DNA from: Lycium barbarum
Lineage: Eukaryota; Streptophyta; Magnoliopsida; Solanales; Solanaceae
NCBI RefSeq assembly: GCF_019175385.1
Contig: NC_083339.1
Location: 84,865,905-84,929,904 of the forward strand
Length of the DNA stretch: 64,000 bases
Direction: 5' to 3'
Under the pieces are notes generated by a model. It made no database searches and was not told the origin of the DNA. It was given only the letters and a program-made list of their open reading frames with translations. Positions 56,658 to 64,000 of the stretch are shown in pieces. A program made the translations under genes and the position numbers. Within the stretch, counting starts at the first letter, position 1. Each line of letters begins with the position of its first letter.

Positions 56658-59249
56658 CTACCACATCGGGAACACATAACCTGCCTCGACATCGGAGAAC
56701 TCCGTCTTCCGAAATATCAAAACTGATGACTCCTCCTTCTGAGGGAGTGTATCTCTGTACGGCATTAGCATGGGATCCTCATATTGTCGCTCTTTTACTT
56801 CCGCAACTAGCGATGAAACTGCTGAATTCTGAATAGTAGCTCCGCTGCTACCTGAGTCCACTACTCGGACTCCTAGGCTCGCTAACTGTTGAAGCTCACG
56901 GGCCATCTCTTTCTTTTCTGGTCGTACATCACTTAGACTTCCCATGGATATGTGGCTAAGAGCGTCAGCCACAACGTTAGCCTTTCCGGGGTGATACAAG
57001 ATATCAACATCGTAATCCTTTAGCAACTCCAACCATCGTCGTTGTCGCAAATGCAACTCTTTCTGCTTGAAGATATACTGAAGGCTCTTATGATCTGTAT
57101 AAACATCCACTGGGGCTAATTCTAAATCGTGGGTTGGATAGTTCTGTTCATGTTTCCGTAATTGTCTAGAAGCATACACAATCACCTTACCATTTTGCAT
57201 CAATACACAACCTAGCCCGACGCCTGAAGCATCACAACAAATAACATATCCTTCCAATCCCTCTGGAAGTGTCAAGACTGGGGCTGAAGTCAATCGGTCT
57301 TTCAACTCTTGGAAACTACGCTCGCAAGCATCTGTCCATTGAAACTTAGCTGACTTCTGAGTCAACTTGGTGAGTGGCGCAGAAATAGAAGAAAAACCCT
57401 CAACAAATCTTCTGTAATAGCCTACTAAGCCCAAAAAGCTACGAACCTCCGTAGGAGTCGTGGGCCTTGGCCAAGTCTTCACGGCCTCGATCTTTTGGCT
57501 ATCCACTCGAATACCATCAGCTGCAACAATATGGCCCAGAAATGATACCGAGTTCAACCAAAACTCACACTTGGAGAATTTTGCAAACAACTCTCGAGCT
57601 CGAAGAACTCCATGGACAATTCGCAAATGATCTGCATGCTCGTCCTCGGATCTAGAATACACTAAGATGTCGTCGATGAATACAATTACAAATAGATCCA
57701 GAAAAGGTCTGAATACATTGTTCATTAGGTCCATAAATACTGCCGGGGCATTAGTTAACCCAAACGACATTACTCGGAACTCGAAATGGCCATATCTTGT
57801 TCTGAAAGCTGTCTTAGGGATATCTTTCTCCCTAACTCTTACTTGGTGATACCCGGACCTCAAATCAATCTTTGAAAACCATTTGGCACCTTGCAATTGA
57901 TCAAATAAATCATCATTCCTCGGGAGGGGATACTTGTTCTTAATCGTCACTTTATTCAATTGCCGATAATCAATGCACATTCTCAAGAAGCCATCCTTCT
58001 TCCGGACGAACAATACGGGTGCTCCCCACGGGGATGAACTAGGCCTAATGAAGTCTTTATCAAGCAAGTCCCTCAATTGCTCCTTCAACTCTTTCAATTC
58101 CGCGTGTGCCATTCTATATGGGGGAATAGATATAGGTGTGGTGCCTGGAAACACATCAATGGAAAAATCAATTTCCCGTTCGGGAGGAAGGCCTGGAAGC
58201 TCTTCCGGGAACACATCCGAAAATTCGTTCACCACTGGAACTGACTGTAAAGTCGGCGACTTAGCTTCTACATCTTGAACTCGTACTAGATGATAAATAC
58301 ACCCTTTCGTGATCATCTTCCTTGCCTTTAGATAGGAAATAAACCTACCTTTTGGTGATGCCGTATTTCCTTTCCATTCTAAAACTGGTTCTCCCGGAAA
58401 TTGGAAACGAACCACCTTCATTCTACAATCAACATTGACATAACAAGAAGCCAACCAATCCATGCCCATCATGACATCAAAATCTACCATCTCTAGCTCA
58501 TGCAAATCAATCATGGTACGACGGTCACAAATCACGACTACACAACCTCTATACACAAGGCTAGCTATCACCGATTCGCCAACGGGCGTGGACACCTCAA
58601 AAGGTTTGATCGACTCCAGCTCGACTATAAATCGACCCGCAATGTATGGAGTAACATAAGACAATGGAGAGCCCGGATCAATCAAACCATATACATCATG
58701 AGAGAATACCGATAATATACATGTGACCACGTCAGGAGAAGACTCAAGATCTTGGCGTCCAGCCAAAGCATAAATACGGTGCTGAGGACCGCTAGTACTG
58801 GGAGCTCTGCCTCTACCTCTACCATGGCTGACTGGCACATGTGAACCTGGCCCCGTAGGGCGTACAGATACCGAAGATCCGGCTACCGACCCTGATGGCT
58901 GGGTCCTACCTCTACCATGCACTGAGGGGCAATCACGCATAATATGGCCCGGTCGACCACATGAATAGCAAATATCTGAACCCAATCGGCATTGACCCCA
59001 ATGCGACTTCCCACACTGGGAACATCGTGGTATAGGTGGCCTTGACTGGCCTGACTCACCTCTAAACTCGGACCCCGAATAACTCTGACTCAGCCCGGGA
59101 TGAGTAGATGTATCAAGGCTCTGGCCTGAAAACCGTCGAGGTGCACTGGTCATAGAATAGCCCGAATGTCTAGGGAACTGTTGCCTGTGTCCGCCTCTGG
59201 ACTCACTTATTGGGCCCGAAGATCTGGACCTCTTGCTATGTCCCCTATC
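56658..59249 (-). pseudogene. Element G gag C-terminus, protease, RT and RNase H in one frame
   Basis: A long open stretch from TAA 59250-59252 to the stop at 56658. It contains [12 protein letters not shown] and [14 protein letters not shown] knuckles, the Gly/Arg tail, [12 protein letters not shown], protease with [12 protein letters not shown], linker [14 protein letters not shown] with [27 protein letters not shown] and FIDDILVYS, and RNase H with [14 protein letters not shown]. An in-frame deletion of about 48 bp near 57115 removes the [15 protein letters not shown] helix of RNase H. A 2-base insertion near 56722 shifts frame before integrase. Confidence 0.92.
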
Positions 59250-59252
59250 TTA

Positions 59253-60098
59253 TTGACGTTCACTTCTCCGCTACTGTAGGCTTTCCTCTAAGTTCTGAGC
59301 ATGTGCCTGAATGCGTGCAATATCCATACAGTCCTGAAGGGACGTAGTCAAGCATTTTTCCATCAGATGGGGCCCTAGGACCTTTACAAATCGGTGTACC
59401 CGGTCGCCCATATCTGCTACCATGGCCGAAGCATACCTGGCCAAGGAGTTAAAACGGAGGCTATACTCTAGGGCACTCATACTGCCTTGCCTCAAATTTA
59501 AGAATTTATCGGCCCTAGCTCGCCGAACTTCTGGGGGCATATAATGACGGAGAAAAGCATCAACAAACTCTTGCCATACCGGGGGAGGTGCACTGGCCCC
59601 CCGTGAAGCCATCCACACCGTATACTACTGGATCGAGACATCTCTCAATCTATGTGACGCTAGCTCTACCGACTCGGTGTCTGAATCGTGTATCAACCGG
59701 AGCGTCCTTAGCATACCATCAATAAAGTCCTGGGGATCTTCCTCCGGTTTTGATCCAAAGAATTCCGGAGGGTTCAAAGTAATGAAATCACGGGCTCTTG
59801 CACTAACAGCCCTATCACCATACCCTGAACAGTGCCTCTGAGCCTGGGCCGCAACCAATTGAGTCAATAATGTAATGACCTCTTTTACATCTTGGCCCGA
59901 AGCATTTGGTGGAGGAGCTGGAGCTGGGGCCGAGGCTCCCACGTGCTCCTCGGTAATAGCCACTGTCTGGGAAGACTGAGATTGAGCCGCACCCTGGGAC
60001 TCATCTTCCTCTACTACCGGTGGCGGTGCTCTTTCAGCCCGCTTTTCTGCCACCGTCTTGCCCTTTTGGGCTGCTGTAGCCTTTCCCTTTTTAGGCAT
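59253..60098 (-). pseudogene. Element G gag N-terminus and capsid-like region
   Basis: ATG at 60098 (MPKKGKATAAQKGK), about 195 bases after the primer site. It contains an Ala/Pro-rich region, LLTQLVAAQAQRHCSGYGD, EFFGSKPEEDPQDFIDGML and ESVELASHRLRDVSI. TAG 59625-59627 falls where E has Trp. It continues in frame through WMASRGASAPPPVWQEFVD to TAG 59271-59273 (Lys in E) and TAA 59250-59252 (Gln in E). Confidence 0.9.
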
Positions 60099-60209
60099 TT
60101 CTGAAATACACAATACACGATTTAGGAACAAGAATTTCTTACATCATAGCTCTATCGCATGATTCTTATGAAGAAAGAAGGTCATATATTCCTAAAATGT
60201 CCGCAGCTT

Positions 60210-60247
60210 CTTGTTTATAAGTGGCGCGCAGCACACCCATAACCAAG
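60210..60247 (-). ncRNA. Element G leader hairpin with GCGCGC
   Basis: Element sense: outer arms around CTTGGTTAT / ATAAACAAG, inner GTG/CAC, apical region containing self-complementary GCGCGC (60224-60229). Homologous in position to the GTGCAC hairpins of A-D. Confidence 0.5.
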
Positions 60248-60290
60248 ACTCTACTAGACACGGCTCGTAGACACATCCTAGGACTGAACT

Positions 60291-60302
60291 GCTCTGATAC
60301 AA
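60291..60302 (-). promoter_or_regulatory. Element G primer binding site, one mismatch
   Basis: The minus strand TTGTATCAGAGC, one change from TGGTATCAGAGC, four bases inside the LTR at 60307. Confidence 0.9.
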
Positions 60303-60306
60303 CTTT

Positions 60307-62767
60307 TGTCACGACCCGGCTAGGGGGGCCGCGACGAGCACCCGGTGCTACCCCACCCGGGCACCCCCTTATCGTACATGACATAACATCTAGTTGAACC
60401 ATAAGTCAATTTGTGCTTTTCTTATCGTTAATCATATTGATCCCATTGGACGACCATCATCATTTAACATATCATTGGCATCTTTTCCACATCATAAGTA
60501 CAAGGCCAACGAGGCCAACAAAAGATATACAAAACATGGGCCAACATGGCCGAACATCTCTACCCACATACACATGACTACGAGCCTTTAAAAGTATGAC
60601 ATATCATATTAGCGGGACAGGACCCCGCTATGCCCATAATTATATACACAAAAGAATGAGTACCCAAAAGCTGCGGCTCCGAAAGAAATGGAGCTCGGCT
60701 ATGCAATCTCTGGATAAGCAGCTATGGATCAAGTCTGTCTCCCTGTGCACCTGCGGGCATGACGCAGCGTCCACAAACAAAAGGACGTCAGTACGAAGAA
60801 TGTACTGAGTATGTAAATCATGAGCAACATCGATAAATAAACATCATGAACAACATATGAGATAGCATAGGAGGGGGAAGACAATAATATCATCGTCATA
60901 ACGCTTACCTGCCTTTCGTAGGACTTCCCATTTTTCATACGTATTTGTACACTTACGTCATCATCCGTATTCCATAATAGTACTCGTACCATACTTGTGC
61001 TCATATTCGTACACATGTCCTTATTCGCATTCGTATACATAGTCTTTTCACATTCACATTCATATTATATACATAGCCATACACTTATATACATACATAG
61101 CGTGCCCGACCATAAGGTTCGGTGTTTCATACGTACTTAGCCAACCAAGGCTCAATGTTATTTCTACCTGGCCCTACCAAGGCTTCAGGGTTATTCGTAC
61201 TATCTGCAGAGGTGTGCGCGCTTTACGTAATCGTATACATACTTTATACATAATCATATACATATATACATCCATATACATATATTCTACCCGGCATTAT
61301 AAGCTCGGAATGTCATTATAGCCCTTCATAGGCACATGTGAATATAATAGCCCGTAGGCACCTTTAGCATCATTGTTATTATCATCGTCATCACTATCAT
61401 CGTCATTATTGCTACATCCATACCTTAGGCTTACTCGTCATATGAGGGGCGTAGTACAATCGTAGTACATGTTAAGGATCGTGAGCTTATGAGCTCGGAG
61501 TGTCAATCACTTGAATACAACATACTCATGTAGAGGAATTAGAAATTTGGCCAAGAACCATGCCTTATGAAAGAAGGGTTAGCCTTACATACCTTTTCGT
61601 CGGACTATTCTAAACTTGCACGTTTCCTTCCAATGCTAGCGTCTGTACCTTCATTAATATCATAACAATGGCCATTAGTCATTCACATCATCCACATTAT
61701 CTAGATTTCTCAATTTGCTTCTAATTCTCCCATATTTATGGTCATGACCTCCAACTTCGTCCATTCGTCTAAAGTGTCTAGTTCATGATCTTAGTACCAT
61801 TTATAATGCATTCATATCACAACACAACAACATTCATGATTCAATTCCCACTATTCCACAAAATGTCACTATTCATCATTCATGACCTACTCGACCATAT
61901 TTTTTTACAATCCATGTATTCCAACTCTGCAATACCTTAAACATCATGTAAAAACCATGAATCTTACCTTAGAAGTTGTAGGAACAAGCTTTGGTTGATA
62001 ATACTCCTCTTTGAGCAAAACCCTAGTTTTTCTCCATTTGGATTTCTTGACTTGAATGGTATTTAATGGCTTGCTTACACTTGATTCACTTGTCTTAATG
62101 TTATTGATGGCTTATAATCCTTGAAAACTCATAAAATAAATGTAGAGAGAAGTTTTAGAGAGAAGTGGTGTAATGTTGTAATGAAATAAAACAAGTGTTG
62201 ATCCCTTTATTTAATGACTTGTGAAATCTGTGCTGAGATGAACAGTGGTCGTCCATCGTGGTTTACGGCCCGTATTCCACTATACGGCTCGTCCTCCATG
62301 GGCGTATTTAACCATTTCTAGAACCAGAAGCTGGGCTGCCTTCATGGTGGTTTACAACCATGGTTTACGGGCGTTAAATCACTTTACGGTCCGTCCACCT
62401 GGTCGTATTTTACCTTTTGTTGACTGGGCAGAAAGTTGAAACCTTGCATCGCAGTTTACGACTGTCAGTTTATGGACCGTATAGCAATTTACGGTCCGTA
62501 TTTTGCAATACGACCACTGGGCAGTTGCAATTCTGCAACTTCCCATATTTCTTAGATTTCTCATTTTAGTCACCCCCGTCCATGCACATGCATTGCTCAC
62601 CTTGTATCTCATCTTAACTTAGCCAACTTCCTCGTCTCACATCGGATACTTTCGAAATCTCGCCTAAGGTCATCAAACGTCGTTTCTTGCTCATAGACGT
62701 CATGCACTCATATTCATCACTAGTTCATCCACTTGCGTACCAACGAAAAATTTTCCGAGGTGTAACA
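60307..62767 (-). repeat. Element G 5' LTR (2461 bp)
   Basis: TGTCACGACCC to GAGGTGTAACA. Two-hairpin module 60745-60817, AAAGGTATGTAAGG about 61582-61597, AAGGTAAGA 61961-61970, ACGGNCCGT array about 62255-62515 followed in element sense by TTAAATAAAGG. Confidence 0.95.
62255..62515 (-). promoter_or_regulatory. U3 palindrome array in G 5' LTR
   Basis: At least six full or degenerate copies of TTTACGGNCCGT just upstream of a TATA-like TTAAATAAAGG. The same array is in the other G LTR (54625-54890) and both E LTRs. Confidence 0.5.
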
Positions 62768-62922
62768 ATGGCCCCTTCGGGCAGGCGCTTCCGGCTTAAT
62801 AATGATGATGGCCCCTTCGGGCTGCCGCTTCCGGCTTAATAATTATGATGGCCCCTTCGGGCAGCCGCTTCCGGCTTAATAATGATGGCCCATTCGGGCA
62901 GCCGCTTCCGGCTTAATATCAC
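62768..62922. repeat. Twin-hairpin minisatellite in F, right part
   Basis: Four further units with GCCC-CTTC-GGGC and GCCG-CTTC-CGGC. Isolated relatives occur at about 63020-63045 and 63135-63150 (TTCC-CTTC-GGAA). Confidence 0.88.
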
Positions 62923-64000
62923 AATCATGTCAACACAAACTTAATCCACAAATATTAATACAAAGAGATGATGCTATGGAATGTAAACATAAGTTGTAAA
63001 TGAAATGGAATAGTAAAACGTCGCACCCCCTTCGGAGTGGTTTTGAAAATCTAACTTTATGTTTCCTTTATTATAAAAGTAATTTCCTCGAAATCATTAG
63101 TAAAACCATATACACAACTCAACTGGCACCTTATGGGTGTTCCCTTCGGAACAGAATAGTAGTACAATATCAATAAACCATCACAAGGAACATTTAGACC
63201 TTACTCGTCTAAGAATGGAATCGTATGGACATATAGAATGAATAGCACAAGAATCATGAATCACATTCGGAACCAATGAATAGAGTTACCCCAAAGTTCA
63301 TATCATTCATCACTTACATCTAAGACATGCCAAAAGAAAGAAGGGTTAGCCTTATATACCTGTTAGCAACTATTCGCAAACCCGTTCGCCTTGTCGCTCT
63401 TTTAGCCTATTTAATATAAGAGTAACGTTATCGTTAGTCGCCATATTTTCTAGTCCACAAATCTATAGCCCATTTCTTATAGAACCTATATTTCAGCTTA
63501 TATTTTCTCGTTTAGGGTTTTCTATTAGTGAAAGACTTAACGAAAATCGGGCAACATTTCCCATATATATTCGCCCAATTCGAATTTCTAATTGTCCTCT
63601 TGTCAACACAGAAATACCAACAACAACGATATACATATAAAATTCTTACAATTCAGCCCTATAACAATACTTACAGCCCAACAATCCTTCTTAACCTTTT
63701 TCGACCTACAATTTTGCATAACAACGATTTCATGCGATTTTCTTCTTTCAATTTCGTCCAATCCAATTTTAATAATTCCATTACAATACTATTAACACAA
63801 TTATACCATAGAACAAGAAAATCTTACCTTAATTTTCTCGGAGGAATTTCTACTCTTAATTGCTCCAATTTCGCAATTTCTTCTTCCTCGACTTAATATC
63901 CACTATTGCTATCACCTCCGCGAACTTGCAAATCATTTTGAATTTAAACCAAAGCAAAAGGAAACATAATTTCCTTGGCCATGGCTGGCCGTGAGCAGCA
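62923..64000 (-). repeat. Element F LTR, remainder to window end
   Basis: LTR-like, AT-rich, non-coding. Contains ATGCCAAAAGAAAGAAGGG with the donor-like motif following, CGGGCAACATTTCCC (about 63548) parallel to the CCGAAATTTCGG block of other LTRs, and ATCTTACCTTAA (63821-63832). Confidence 0.8.

Larger units (their letters stand above)
52677..62767 (-). mobile_element. Element G: full-length decayed Ty3/gypsy chromovirus-like element (10,091 bp)
   Basis: Perfect ATGGC duplications (52672-52676 and 62768-62772), two 2461-bp LTRs, polypurine tract and gag-pol on the minus strand. The first base pair of the left LTR end is TATCACG where the right reads TGTCACG. Gag and pol share one frame. 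Defects include at least three nonsense codons in gag, an in-frame deletion in RNase H, a frameshift before integrase and several integrase stops. Confidence 0.95.
51711..64000 (-). mobile_element. Element F: LTR (solo or 3' LTR), split by G and cut by window end
   Basis: Starts TGTCACACCCTAGC, with no primer-site complement to its left, so 51711 is an outer end. Segments 51711-52676 and 62773-64000 give at least 2.2 kb of LTR. It shares the two-hairpin module (52175-52246), the TATATACC donor-like site (about 63350) and AAGGTAAGATTTT (63821-63830) with the other LTRs. Its right end lies beyond the window. Confidence 0.8.

Noticed and set aside
63528..63896. 122-codon plus ORF near the window end
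   Set aside because: Within the F LTR, AT-driven, overlaps the conserved AAGGTAAGA site; no protein motif.

Overview
This 64 kb window is plant heterochromatin made almost entirely of nested Ty3/gypsy LTR retrotransposons. No host gene, rRNA gene or tRNA gene is visible. The coding elements look like Tekay/Del-type chromoviruses: gag with CCHC knuckles, a protease with a DPGS motif, RT with FIDDILVYS, RNase H, an HHCC/DDE integrase and a C-terminal chromodomain-like segment. They share an initiator-Met tRNA primer site, 5-bp target duplications and LTRs of 2.4-3.6 kb. The TGTCACGACCC...TAACA LTR ends and the protein style suggest an asterid, probably Solanaceae. That is recognition, not a database result.

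Layout, using letters A-I for the elements. A (1-8786, minus) has its 3' LTR cut by the window edge. Its gag-pol is one uninterrupted frame broken only by four TAG codons. A sits in the 5' LTR of B (8787-27381, plus), an old, frameshifted gag-pol element. B is also split in gag by C (11621-20740, minus), a non-autonomous element with nearly identical 3.05-kb LTRs, a perfect ATCTT duplication, no gag-pol and an intact 193-codon acidic ORF. B itself lies inside the non-coding internal region of D (27382-30102), another large non-autonomous element. D's 5' LTR (30103-30853 plus 47531-49295) was split by E (30854-47530, minus; duplication AACGT), a decayed gag-pol element. E carries two solo LTRs: H (31061-34053) in its own LTR and I (41065-44675; duplication ATGGC) in its gag. 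A 2.4-kb stretch of unassigned repeat-like DNA (49296-51710) follows. The window ends with LTR F (51711 to the edge), which is interrupted by G (52677-62767, minus; duplication ATGGC), a full-length gag-pol element of the same family as E.

Inferred order of events: D came before B and E; B before A and C; E before H and I; F before G. C is the youngest by LTR identity.

The most interesting signals are non-coding and shared by elements whose sequences otherwise differ. (1) A leader hairpin just after the primer site whose loop shows a self-complementary GTGCAC or GCGCGC, like a retroviral dimer-initiation loop, with covariation between elements. (2) A two-hairpin module with compensatory changes in every LTR. 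(3) Two consensus splice donors in every LTR. (4) A TATA-proximal covarying palindrome. (5) A 5S-rRNA-like internal promoter segment in C. Together with C's private ORF, these suggest that C is a recently active parasite of A/B-like autonomous elements.
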